Shown here piece by piece: positions 24,201-35,771 of a stretch of 64,000 bases of DNA; position 1 is the first letter of the stretch; the number at the start of each line of letters is the position of its first letter. Location of the stretch: positions 47,406 through 111,405 of the forward strand of contig CAJNYU010003698.1 of the NCBI GenBank assembly GCA_905331475.1. The letters run 5' to 3'. The DNA is from Rotaria socialis. Its lineage: Eukaryota; Rotifera; Eurotatoria; Philodinida; Philodinidae. The position numbers and the translations under genes were made by a program. The notes under the pieces were generated by a model. It was not told where the DNA came from. It searched no databases and saw nothing but the letters and a program-made list of their open reading frames with translations.

Positions 24201-27200
24201 GAGTAGAAATATTTTTGTAATTATTATGACCATTTCTCACAATTTTTTCTAATAGGTATTCCCGGTCCACAAGGTACCCCAGGTGCCAAAGGTGAACCAG
24301 GTATGAATAGATTTTAGATAGTAGCCAGAAAATGAGAACCTATAATAACTGTTTTCAATTTTGTTTAGGTCGTGCAGCACCTTCAAGCATATCATCTATG
24401 CCAGGTCCACAAGGTGAAAAAGGTGATCGTGGAAATTCAGGTTTGCCAGGAGCTCCAGGACTTCCAGTAAATATTTTTCAATGAAGAATTTCTTGAAAAT
24501 ATTCAATTGAAATGTTTATTTAGGGTCCAAATGGTTTATCAGGATTACCAGGATCTGCTGGACTTAGAGGAGAACCAGGCCAATCAGGTCTTCCAGGTCT
24601 TCCAGGACCAAAAGGCATCACAGGTAGGACGAAAAAATAATTAAATGTTCAATAAATCTCTATCTCTATTTTCTTCTTTAGGTTATCGTGGGGAGCCAGG
24701 TGTGTTTCTATAACTCAATATTTAGGATGAGAAAAGAAAAATAATATTATTTCTAAAATAGGTATGGCTGGTCGTGATGGGTTACCAGGTCTTCCAGGGT
24801 CTAAAGGATTCGGTAAATAACAATAAAATGTATTCTTTGTTTTTATTCTCTAAACATATTCGTTTGTTTTAGATGGAGCACCAGGTTTACCAGGTCGTGC
24901 AGGTATGCTTCTGATATATTAGATTGATCTAATTTCGATAAATGATTTTGGGTTTCCTATAGGAGAAAAAGGTGAAGCAGGTCTTCCAGGACCAGGATTT
25001 CCAGGTAAATAAATTCCGTTTGAATGATACAGAACAATTTTAAATAATATTCTTTCTTATAGGAGCACCCGGCCCAGTTGGACCTGCTGGTGAACGTGGA
25101 TTTCCAGGTTTACCTGGACCAGCTGGTGAAAGTGGATTACCAGGCATGAAAGGTAAATCTCTAAACTTTTTGTAATGAACAACGGAATTTTTTTTAATAA
25201 TTCTATTATTAATTTTTTAGGAGAATCAGGCTTCCCAGGTGCTAATGGACTTCCAGGACCCGTCGGTATGAAAGGGTATGTATACAGGAAATTTCTCTCG
25301 AACTTGTCTGAAATTAATTTCTCCCGTATATAGTGAAAGAGGCGAACCAGGTTTCGGTGGACAAAAAGGTGATCAAGGTAAAATATATTGCAAAACATGT
25401 TGTTGTGCAGATTTTTAAATCCATTTTTTTGTTTCTTCTTCCTTCTTATATAGGTGCACCGGGTAGTCCGGGTACTGATGGTAAGTTTTATATTAACAAT
25501 TTTTGTTCGTATATGATTTAACATCCTTATGTTTTTCTTTTCTAGGTTTGCCAGGTACATATACACAAGAAGTGTTTTCATACAACTAACCATTATTTTG
25601 TCCATTTCTACAGGTCTTCCAGGACCACAAGGTCCACCAGGCAACCCAGGTTTATCAGGAGAAAAAGGTTTTGGTGGTTTACCGTAAGTTGATTGAATTT
25701 GAACGATGCATACATTTTTTGTGTTGTATTCAATGAAAACAGAGGACCAAGTGGAAAACCAGGCCTCCCAGGTCTACCAGGTGCCAAAGGTGAACGTGGC
25801 TATAATGGTGCACCAGGATTGAATGGTGCACCAGGCCCATCAGGTGAAAAAGGTGTTCCAGGCTTTCCAGGACCATCAGGACAAAGTGGTTTACCAGGCA
25901 TGCCGGTAAAATGAATAAACAATTTTAGTAGTTTAAATTGTGCTTTTTTTTCATTCTTAAGGGCTCCTCAGGACACAAGGGTGACCGAGGTAATTGATTT
26001 AGTTTTCATTGAACAGTAATGAACATTTTCATTATTAATTTGATAGGTCACCCTGGCTTACCAGGACAATCATGTACATCATGTGCAGCAGGTCAACGTG
26101 GTGATCGAGGCTTTCCAGGCACACCCGGTTTAGCAGGTCCAAAAGGAGAACCAGTAAGTTGATAAATAAATAAATAAAAACTGTTTTATTTAATATGCGA
26201 ATAACATAATTATCTAGGGTTTCTCAGCCGCACGTGGAGCTCCAGGCGAACGGTAGTATATCAGAATTTTTTTTTCTAAGTGATGAATGTTTCTCTGATT
26301 TTTAGTGGCCCAAGTGGTCTTCCGGGCGCCCCAGGTCTTCCAGGAGCAGCAGGCAAAGATGGCATGCCAGGTCTCCCAGGTGCTAAAGGTGAATCAGCTA
26401 TTGGCCAAACAGGTAATAGGATGAATTTCTGCTTTTACACTGAAATAATTTCTTTCCTCTGGATCTAGGTATAAAAGGTGCTATTGGTGAACCAGGCTTC
26501 CCAGGCCCAGCGGGAATAGCAGGCGCACCAGGTGAACGTGGATTTCCAGGTGCCAATGGTACGACTAAATATATGTGTATGATATAAATACATATCTTCT
26601 CTTTTAGGATTACCTGGTCTTTCCGGTGAACGAGTAAATAAAAGATTTGTCGTCATTACATATTCATGTTTGATTGAAAAATGTTTTCGTCTTCTAGGGT
26701 TTACCAGGTTCTTCAGGATCACCAGGTAAAATAAATTTGATTTTTTAATGCATTTCTATTTAACACGGCATTTTTTATAGGCGCTCCGGGACTTCCAGGT
26801 GGAGCTGGACTTAAAGGTGATCAAGGATTCAGTGGATTGCCTGGATCAAAAGGAGAACCAGGTCAACCAGGTAAAAATTATGAAAACTAATTATTTTCGC
26901 AAAAATAAAAATTATTTTCGATTAGGTTTTAATGGACCATCGGGCATGAATGGTAAATAAATTTACTATCGTGTTAACATTTTATAAATTGAAAATTTAC
27001 AGGTCTTCCGGGAGCCAAAGGTGACGCGGGTCATCCAGGTCGTGATGGTGGTGTCGGTATGCCAGGTCTTAAGGGTGAACGTGGTCTTAACGGGCTTCCA
27101 GGTATATTTATTTAATATTAATTTAAATCGATTAATCTTATATGTATTGTAATATGATATAGGTGCTCCGGGTGCTAAAGGTGCTGCAGGTTTTTCAGGT

Positions 27201-30155
27201 AAACAATTAATATTCTATGTTGAATATTGATATCTACTTTCGATTACTATTTTTGTATAGGTTTACCAGGTGCACCAGGTCTTTCTGGCCCATCAGGTGC
27301 TCCAGGCATGAATGGACTTCCAGGCCAAAAGGGTTTGTATTTTTAAGAATGAATTGAGCTGACTAATTCTTAGAAATTTTTTCACAGGTGATGCTGGTTT
27401 ACCAGGTTTACCAGGCTCAAATGGTAAAAAATCAATTTGTAAAGAAAATGAATTATTTTTATGACAATTGTTCTAGGTCAACCGGGATCGATGGGTCAAC
27501 CTGGTCTTCCCGGAGATAGTGGTATGTGTGATAATGAAATGAAAACGAATGATTTTTAATGCTGTTTTCTTCTTGAATTACAGGTTTGCCAGGTCTTTCG
27601 GGTCAAAAGGGTGAACCAGGTGAATATTCTAAGTGAAACTTCATACATCATTTACTTACGTTCAAATTTAGGTTATGCTTCTGCTGGACAGAAAGGTGAA
27701 GCCGGTCCAAGTGGTCGCGATGGTAAGAAAATAAACAATAGAAAATAATCGAACAATGAAATATTAATTTCTTTTTTTTTCTTAAAATATCAATAGGTAT
27801 GCCAGGTCTTTCAGGAGAGAAAGGGTAAAATCTAATGAAGAATGTTTGTGCGTGTAAACGTTTTTTTTGTTTCGTATAGAAACGTGGGATTAAATGGAGC
27901 TCCTGGTATGCCCGGTCGTGATTGTGATAGAGCTGTGCCAGGTCAAGTAAGTTAACAAAAAGACTGGATAGATATGTATTTAATTTTTACTATTTAGAAA
28001 GGTGATGCCGGTGTACCAGGCCTTCCAGGTCAACCAGGTTTACAAGGTAAATTTTTATTTGTGGCTCTTTTTTGAATTTAATTCATATTCGTTTTCGCAT
28101 GGACAGGTCAACCGGGCTCTGTAGGCAAAGATGGTTAGTATTAAATAGAGTATTTTCATTGAAAAAATAATCTTATATCTAATAATATTTTAGGTCTTCC
28201 GGGCGCTCCTGGTCTCCCTGGCCTACCAGGTCCAAAAGGATTTGATGGAGCACCAGGTAGAAATGGTTTACCAGGTCTTCCAGGTATGTAGATGAAGACA
28301 AAAAATGAAGCTCTAATAAAAATTCGTATGTTTAGGTGATCGCGGTTTTGCTGGAATGCCAGGTTTGTAATCATGAAGGTTGAATGAAATGTTTTATTTT
28401 TTTCATTTTTATTTAAAAAAATGTAAAGGTCAACCTGGTTTATCTGGAGAAAAAGGTGAGATAATGATTTAGAAACAAATTATAATATTATTTACTTTAA
28501 ATCTATTTTTCAGGAACTCCCGGATTCCCAGGCAGTTCAGGTATGTTACATAAGATAGATCTTGTATAGAATCATTTTATCATCTTTCTCTCAATCTCAG
28601 GTCTTCCCGGAGCCAAAGGTGATCGTGGTTTTGATGGACGTCCCGGTAGTGATGGCATGCCAGGTAAACTCATTATTGTTTGCTTTTGAAAAAGTATTGT
28701 CATGTTATTTTATTCAAATAAATAGGTGGACCCGGTCCACGAGGTGATTGTCTCCCAGGACCATTAAATATGGGTCGACCAGGTGACAAAGGTGATCAAG
28801 GTCTTCAAGGATTACCAGGTACTAAACTAAATTTCGATAATTTTGTTTTTATTACATATGTTTTTTCTTTTAAATTTTAAGGTTCACCAGGATTTCAAGG
28901 TCAACCAGGTATATTGATGGAATTCAGCATTTTGTTTTCTTCATTATCTTTTGTATTAAATAGGCCAGCCAGGCGTACGAGGAGAAAATGGTCCACCAGG
29001 TCAACCTGGCCAACCCGGATTACCAGGTTATGTTGGACCTAAAGGTGAACGTGTAAGTATTCAGATGAAAAATAAAAGTCATATTTTAAATTTATTATTA
29101 TATTTCCGATCATTTAGGGTACACCAGGTATTCCAGGTGTTAGCGGTATTTCTGGTCCACCAGGTAGTAAAATTTGTTAAATATTGATCATCATAAATCG
29201 TTTGTATTTTATTTTAGGTGCAAGTGGTCCTCCAGGTCCACCAGGTCCAGGCCTTCAACGAACTGGCTTCATGGTTGTTCGCCATTCGCAATCATCTCAA
29301 GTACCAGATTGTCCATCAGGCATGGTTAAACTATGGGATGGTTACAGTTTACTTATGATGCAAGGCAACGATCATGGTTATCATCAAGATCTTGGTAACT
29401 ATTCTTTGTTTTTGTTTTTCTATTATAAATAAATACAAATCTCAAATATATTTTTGTTTTTGTTTTTAAGGCTCGGCTGGTTCATGTCTACAGAAATTCT
29501 CTGCATTACCCTATTTACGTTGTGATCATACCAATGTTTGTTATTATGGTCAAACAAATGATTTAACATACTATTTATCAACAACAGAACCAATGCCAAT
29601 GATGCCTGTTCAACGTGAACAAATTCGACCCTATATTTCACGTTGTGCTGTATGTGAAGCACCTGCTAATGTTATGTCATTCCATAGTTTATCGATGACA
29701 CCACCACCATGTCCAAATGGTTGGAATATTCTTTGGCAAGGTTACAGTTTTGTTATGGTAAATATTGTTTTACTATAAGAGAACAAATCGAATCATAATT
29801 TTATTTTATCGTTTTTCTTCTTCTTTTAAAGCATCTCGGTCGTGGTGCACAAGGAGGTGGTCAATCATTGGCGAGTGCAGGCTCATGTTTGGAAGATTTC
29901 CGTGCAACACCATTCATTGAATGTTCTGGTACAGATGGCAATTGCATGTACTATGCAAATAAATTCAGTTATTGGATGACAGTTATCGATCAAAACAATC
30001 AATTTGAAGTACCACGTCAAGAAACATTGAAATCTGGCAATCACAGAAATAAGATCAGTCGTTGTACGGTTTGTCTGAAGACTCAGCAAGGTGCTGGTCA
30101 AGGTGGTTATCAAAATGGCAACTACTACGTGGGACAAACGTTGAAAAAACTTTAG
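18288..30155 (+). CDS. Type IV collagen, alpha2-like chain
   Basis: Exon 1 (18288-18325) begins ATG AAT AAT and splices in frame across a 1.5-kb intron to exon 2 (19824-19896). Together they encode the signal peptide region, with hydrophobic core [18 protein letters not shown]. Exon 3 (from 20046) carries a 7S-type cysteine cluster, [10 protein letters not shown]. Dozens of tiny Gly-X-Y exons follow, with interruptions carrying cysteines ([17 protein letters not shown] near 26070, GRDCDR near 27920). NC1 spans 29218-29394, 29471-29757 and 29832-30155 and has 12 cysteines. EPMPMMPV and [15 protein letters not shown] are alpha2-type signatures. The family forms the basement-membrane network with the alpha1 chain. 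Odd points are microexons of 10 nt (20712-20721) and 9 nt (25546-25554), and a 23-residue tail after the last cysteine (G/Q/Y/N-rich) ending TLKKL. AATAAA at 30764-30769 may be the poly(A) signal. Exact exon count was not determined. Confidence 0.95.
18326..19823 (+). other. First intron of alpha2-like collagen (1.5 kb)
   Basis: This is the longest intron I found in the gene, bounded by CG|GTAAGA and TTTTTTAG|GCTAAAC and splitting the signal peptide codons (phase 2). It contains a CTT microsatellite near 18363-18385. Its position just downstream of the shared promoter makes it a candidate enhancer-bearing intron, but no specific element is visible. Confidence 0.7.
20712..20721 (+). other. 10-nt microexon of alpha2-like collagen
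   Basis: The sequence is TTTTAG, GGACCAAGCG, GTAAAC. The upstream exon ends in phase 0 (CCA AAA) and the downstream exon at 20775 starts GT TTA CCT. Inclusion gives G-P-S-G-L-P and preserves the triple-helix frame; skipping frameshifts. Confidence 0.8.
25546..25554 (+). other. 9-nt microexon encoding one Gly-X-Y triplet
   Basis: TTTCTAG is followed by GTTTGCCAG and then GTACAT. The exon enters and leaves in phase 1 and adds exactly one G-L-P triplet. The introns it creates are 59 nt downstream and about 64 nt upstream, matching neighbours; without it the intron would be about 132 nt. Skipping is also in frame, so this exon is less certain than the 10-nt one and could be alternatively spliced. 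Confidence 0.6.
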
Positions 30156-30902
30156 ATTCTATTAACAAAATTTTGCTTCTTTTTTAATTTGTCTCTCGCT
30201 CTTTCTCTTTCTTCATTTTCATTTGTAGTTGATGGCAACAAATTTCTGTGTCTTAATCATGTATACGTTTATTAGTCGAACATATACTATGATTCGAGAT
30301 AACTAGTCATTTATCTACTTGGGAGGAAAAAAGAATAAATTCACAAGCGGTCATTTTCTTTTGATCTCGCCATCATTGTTTGTACTCCCTATGTTCATTT
30401 TGTTAACTATCATATCATCATCATCATCATCATACAGTGCAAGTTCTTTTCTTTTCTTTCAATTTTATCTTCATTTATATTTGCCGTATTTTCTTCTTTT
30501 TTTTTGCTGTATTCTCAATCATTTATACAATACCTATACGCATAACATATACACTTTCTTAAATTGTGTGTGCTTATGTCGTATGTACGTTTGTGTAAAG
30601 ATTTAATATTATCATTTTTGTCTTCATTAATCTCTTCTCTCTCTCTCTTTTTTCTTAATACTCTTCTGCTGTCGTCTCTCAGCTCATAGTGTTAGAGTGA
30701 GTGTATGAAAGAAAGATATACGTTTGTTTGATTTGGATTTCTTCTTCTCTTTTTTTTTTCAAGAATAAATATCAATCAGTATTCTAAAATACAATTACAG
30801 TTAACGGCTTGGAAAATATATGTTGCTTGACTAAAATTTTATTTTTTTTACACAATTGACAACTAACAAAAAAGAGTGACAAAATTTTTATATTTAATCC
30901 TG
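30156..30902. other. Convergent 3' region, collagen and Rab genes
   Basis: 747 bp between the stop codons of the alpha2-like collagen and the Rab gene. It has CT-rich tracts (near 30415-30435 and 30630-30655) and AATAAA at 30764-30769 on the plus strand. It most likely holds both 3' UTRs. The short frame at 30319-30606 has no protein-like character. Confidence 0.5.
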
Positions 30903-32082
30903 TTATACAGTACTACAACAATTATCTTTGGATGTTTGTTTGGAAATGTAATCTAAAGAAGAATATAGAGCATATCGATAAGAATTATTCAATTATTTAC
31001 CGTTTGTCGGAACAAGACTAACAGCTAATTGAGTTTTTGTTTTTACTCTATCAGTAGATGTATTTGGGGAATTTAATTGTTGTCGAATTAACGTTTGATA
31101 TGTTACACAAGCAATACGTTTAAAAAATTCTTCAACATTAGAACCTTAGAGATTAAATTTTAATTTTTTATTTATAGATTTGAATGCTTACCTGTCAATG
31201 ATGACAGAGACCAAAATTCAGCATTGACACGCTTAGCAACTATACGAGCAGTTTGTTCAATTTTTGCATGACTTGTATTATCTGTCTGAAAACAAACATC
31301 ATAAAAAAATAATTGAATTGGATAGATAATTTACTATTAAATCTCGTTTTGAACCAACTAAAAATATCAGAGGATTATCTGCTGTTGTCGTTTGTAATGC
31401 TTCATTGATCCAACGTTCAGCACTTTTCAATGTATCAATATCGTTCATATCAAATACGCCTATGATGACATGAGCACCACGATAGTAAGCAGCTAGATGT
31501 TAAATAATAATAATAATATGATTTGTTTTATTTCAATAGGATATTTACCTGCAATACATTTAAATCTTTCCTGTCCAGCAGTATCCCATATTTGTAATGA
31601 TACAGGTACACCCAAAATTGAAAATCGTTCAACTTCAAAATCGACTCCTATAGTTGCTTTATAATTTCTATCAAATGTTTTATGACACAATCTAAAAAGA
31701 AGGTTCTATCAGTAAATTTATTTTCGTGTCACATTTTTTTATACCTTGTAGCTAGACTTGATTTTCCTACGGCTACATCACCAGCAAGAACTAATTTACA
31801 AATAAGATTACTAATACAGAAAGAAAAATATTTATCAAGAAACAGAAAAATCAAAGCATTTTTTTCATACGATGGCTTTTGATTACGCTGATTCGTCGAA
31901 TAATTTATAACACTTTCTTCAAAACACGGAAATGGATCTATTGATGACAGATAACCATATGGCTGTAGAGAGAAAAAAACACAATTCATAATAAATATTG
32001 GAATAAAAAGTTATATTACAGGCTCGAATTGATCGATTTTTCGATCACTCGATATTCCATTTGTAAGATTAGAAATTGGCAT
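30903..32082 (-). CDS. Rab34/Rab36-type small GTPase
   Basis: Eight exons: 32082-32020, 31962-31871, 31810-31745, 31691-31549, 31492-31335, 31285-31192, 31144-31001 and 30952-30903. They sum to 810 nt, or 269 residues. A 58-residue N-terminal extension precedes the GTPase fold, as in Rab34/36. The P-loop is GDVAVGKSS; switch I/II read NYKATIGVDFE and WDTAGQERFKCIA; the base-binding motifs are VGSKRD (NKxD-like) and SSLTG (SAx-like). NYKATIGVDFE together with ERFKCIA are hallmarks I associate with Rab34/36, which act in Golgi, macropinosome and ciliary membrane traffic. Reading through the seventh exon gives a stop just after GGTAAATAA, but treating GTAAAT as a donor joins a 50-nt last exon. 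That exon supplies DNCCSTV, a geranylgeranylation dicysteine. The SKRD loop has Ser in place of the usual Asn, as Rab34 does. The gene converges on the alpha2-like collagen. Confidence 0.92.
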
Positions 32083-32310
32083 TTGTGATTCAGATGAAAA
32101 AAAGTAATTTCACATTCATTTGTTCTTGGCATGCATAGTCACTAAGCAACACTCTCTCTCTCTCTCTTGTGATAATTGAACAAATGCATACGACTACCTA
32201 TTCACGCTATGAATAGATGTCTCTTCATGTGGGAAATGTTTCAGTGAATTTTTCTCATGGAAAACGAATGCTTGACTTTATAAAGAAGAAATAAATAAAA
32301 AGAAACTAGT

Positions 32311-32371
32311 GTGTGGGTGTGGGTGTGGCTGATTCCCTAAAGCATTAACATACATAATCACACCCACACCC
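32311..32371. repeat. Inverted TGTGGG telomere-like tracts
   Basis: Three nearly perfect units (two full TGTGGG plus TGTGG) at 32312-32328 face a complementary tract, CACACCCACACCC, at 32359-32371. The loop is about 30 nt. A weaker second pair lies at 33009-33020 and 33042-33053. TGTGGG is the telomeric unit reported for bdelloid rotifers. Confidence 0.55.
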
Positions 32372-33384
32372 TCAAGAGCTGCATGGCCCAAGAAGATGTT
32401 TTTTTTTGGACTTGACCGACAACGTATTTCGTCAGTGTAGTCTAATCGGCCATTTTGAATTTTTTTAAAGAATGTGCGAATGTATGCGCCTGTGTTGATA
32501 GGCAGACATCAATATAATATCCATATCCTTAAAAGATAGATGCAAATTGGTTTTTGCTGTCTTTTAATTGATAAATAAAATTCCATTGACTAAAATTGTT
32601 TTATTCACAACTCGTTTAATAAAGAGTAAAATCCTATGAAATCTATGTTAAAGTTGAAGAATCAGGCTTTTATCAGATTTAACTCGTACTATTTCTAAAG
32701 GGTTTTTAGTTAGAAAAAAAAATCAAGTTCGAATCAGACGGTCCAACAGGAATATAGACGCATCCAATCAGGAAGAAAAATCTCTCTGGGTATTATAATT
32801 ATAGCGGCCGATTTAATAATCTGTGAAATTGACAATTTTTCACAATGAATATCATATAATAAAATAGCAAGAACAGCATCCACAGTTTTACGATACAATT
32901 TTAATAGTTACTTGAATTTTTTTTCTCAAAAAAAGATATGTTTTTGCCCATAAATCATTCATCAGAATTTTAGAATGACAAACTAAAAATAATCTTCGTC
33001 GAGCTGGATGTGTGGGTGTAGACATTCTGTTTATCGAGATCGACACCCACACATTCACGATTCGATGTATCATCATCAACATCAGATAATTTGATTGTTG
33101 AAGTCATTAAATTCATCGAATTTCGAAAACTTTTGATTGTAATCATAGAATATCGTCTCTATGTTAGTTATGAACCGATATATTACGACAACAAGAAATA
33201 TATCAAATTACTTTATAAAATTAATTAAAAATATATTTCGTTCGATCGTTGACAAATGGCTAGTTCGATCATCAAATTCAATTTCCGTATTGACTATTAA
33301 CTAATTTTGTCAGCTCCCACGAGAGACAATACTTGATTAGGTGACATTATGAAAGTCCATGTCATGTCACCACGTTTTAGCAAC

Positions 33385-34660
33385 CGTGTCGTAGTTACGC
33401 GCAGTGGCTATTTTGCGGCACAACTACGCGTAAATGCAGCGCAGTAGCCATAGTTGAGATAGAAAAAGCAAACTACTTCAGCTACGACGAATTTGCGTTC
33501 GCATCTATACCGCAGTGATCGTAGTGTGTACAAGTATTAATTGTTCGTACAGTTGGTGAAAACCTAGCCAATGACAGATATTTATCTAAATTATCTAATT
33601 CGTTGCTGTCAAATGCCAACAATAATTGGTCAATAGAGAAATATAAAAGGGCCTATCTTAAGTATAATAGCTCATTTATTTGATTCTCATTTTCAGGCTA
33701 CTTCATCGAATCTCTCAAATCATCAGAGTGAAATTCGTGAAGTTTTCTAATTCAAGAAATATTGATGAATACTGGTATTCCAAAATGTTTTATCCATAGA
33801 AATAGGTTTTTGAGCAGAATAATTTTTTTACAATATTTTTTTCATAAAAAAAGAATTTTTTTCGCATAGAAATAATCATTTTTCATGGAAAATTCGTTTT
33901 CGAGCAAAACAATATTTTTTTCTTTAAAATTATTTTCTTCACAAAAATCGTTGTGTGACTTCTCTTATGGACATAATTTTCAAGCTCGATGAGCTTTTAG
34001 CTATTGAAACAAAACATAAACCGAAAGATGAACGATACATTTTGCTTAAAGGGTTTGCGCATGTTTATTGGTCATTTTATATTGACATTCAGCACGCCGT
34101 TTAGAAGCAATACGAAACAAATTTCGTTTAACACAATATGAACTAGAAACTGGATTTAGCTTCATACTATCATAGCGGCTAAACTTCGAACAGTCGGTGC
34201 AAAAAGAAAAATATGTGCCAATGAATAATTAATTGCTTATTTATGTTTTGCTTTTAAATTTCTCAAGTTGCATGCGTAGAACAATTCAATTTAAGTTTTC
34301 ATTTTCTTTTGATACTCATGTTAATTTTTTTTCATTCATCTACATTTTACCATATGAATTTGTATCCATTTCTTTTAGTTCTTTTTTTTTTCATTGAGCT
34401 CTTTCCTAGAAAATAATGTTCTCAACGATTTTTTGTATAATGTATATGCATTAAAACATTGAATAGATGTAGAAGAACAAACAAGACCATTCTAGTTACT
34501 TGTATGTTTTACGATAATTGTTAATGAATATTTTACCGTAACTACGATTTTTTCATCGCAGTTACGCGTAACTATGTCGCTTGTTTCCGCAATTACGGGT
34601 CACAGTGCGATCACAGTTACGCCGTGATTGCGTCGCAGTTTGATCGTAATGAAACACATG
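33385..34660. repeat. Possible element bounded by GTTACGCG-rich ends
   Basis: Two blocks, 33385-33535 and 34535-34660, share words such as CGTAGTTACGCG / CGCGTAACT in mixed orientation and are clearly richer in CG than the AT-rich DNA between them. The reverse complement of the right block contains TAGTTACGCGTAACTGCGATG, similar to words of the left block. This may be a non-autonomous DNA transposon with complex ends. No transposase frame is visible and no target duplication was found. Confidence 0.35.
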
Positions 34661-35771
34661 GGAGGGTACAGTTCATTGGTCGGTCAAAGACAATAGATGT
34701 CAAATATGTAACGAAGGTTTTCAATTCTGAAAAGTCACGTTTTGGAGTCGCTCCTTTTTGCGCTCACAGGAAATGCTGCATGTTCAACCTATACTCCTAT
34801 CATTTCCGTTATGCATGATGACTAAACCTAATTTTGTAATCAAATTTTGTTTCTTTTCGAAGAATATTCCATATGGAGCAATCAAATAATTCTTTCCTCA
34901 CGAGATAGAACATAAATTTTATATTAAAATAAAGACTTTTCACAAATTGACATTTTGCTGATGTGAATCAATCCGGATTTCAGCAAAGTCTGTCGTGTCG
35001 ACTTGTGAAAATATCTCGAGTGTAATGAATTAAAAGAGAACGTTTTCAATGTGCTCCTCTCTCTTCCATTTATTATCAATTTGCGCAAAAACATCTAGTA
35101 AAGATCATCTAGACTGAAAATTAAACTATTGAGTTATTAACCAAACACTTGTTTCTAGTAAATACTCCAGTTCATTTTACGTCAGACTCTATGATAATAG
35201 GATAATGAGAATAATATTCTTGCAATTTCTTTTTTTCTTTCCGTCACATCTAACTGTTGAATGAATAATCTGTGAGAAAAAAAAGGAATGATGCATTAAA
35301 AAGGCCTGGAGTTATCTTGATGAACTGATAGATTCCATACTTGATTAATTTCTCTGTGTGATTATTTTTCTTTTTGCTTCTTGTCTTATGAAGTTCAACT
35401 GTTTAATTCTAATATGAACAAAAGAAAAAGAAAACCTATCTATAAGCTCTATTTTTGATTCGATTTTTGACCAATTTTTTATTTTTTTGGTACAAAATCT
35501 AGTCTAAATGCTATTTGCAGGTAGAATTCTATCTCCTTGAAAAAAAAAATGTTCGAACTCTGTACAAAACTACACTGATAAATATTTGGCACAATACAAG
35601 TGTTTATGTTACAGCGTGCATTGAAACAAAATAGCTGCAATGACGACGATAAATATATGTCAAGACTATCACAGTGTTGGATAAATATAAGTTTCTTCTC
35701 ACAATAATAATAGAACATAATTGAAATGGATTAAATCCATGCTAAGATGTTATCAAAACCAGTTCATATTA

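Larger units (their letters stand above)
32083..35771. other. Gene-poor region between Rab and Stum genes
   Basis: 3.7 kb of AT-rich DNA with no convincing coding sequence. It holds the Rab upstream region, two pairs of short TGTGGG-type inverted repeats (near 32311-32371 and 33009-33053) and two GC-richer blocks with repeated GTTACGCG/GCGTAACT words (33385-33535 and 34535-34660). The frame at 34624-34818 lies partly in the second block and shows no family signature. Confidence 0.45.

Noticed and set aside
25057..25644. 195-residue minus-strand reading frame
   Set aside because: It is the antisense of collagen exons. Proline- and glycine-rich codons read as pseudo-collagen on the other strand, and the introns are translated too.
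34624..34818. 64-residue plus-strand frame
   Set aside because: It begins inside the GTTACGCG-rich repeat block, has no upstream splice partner and shows no family motif.
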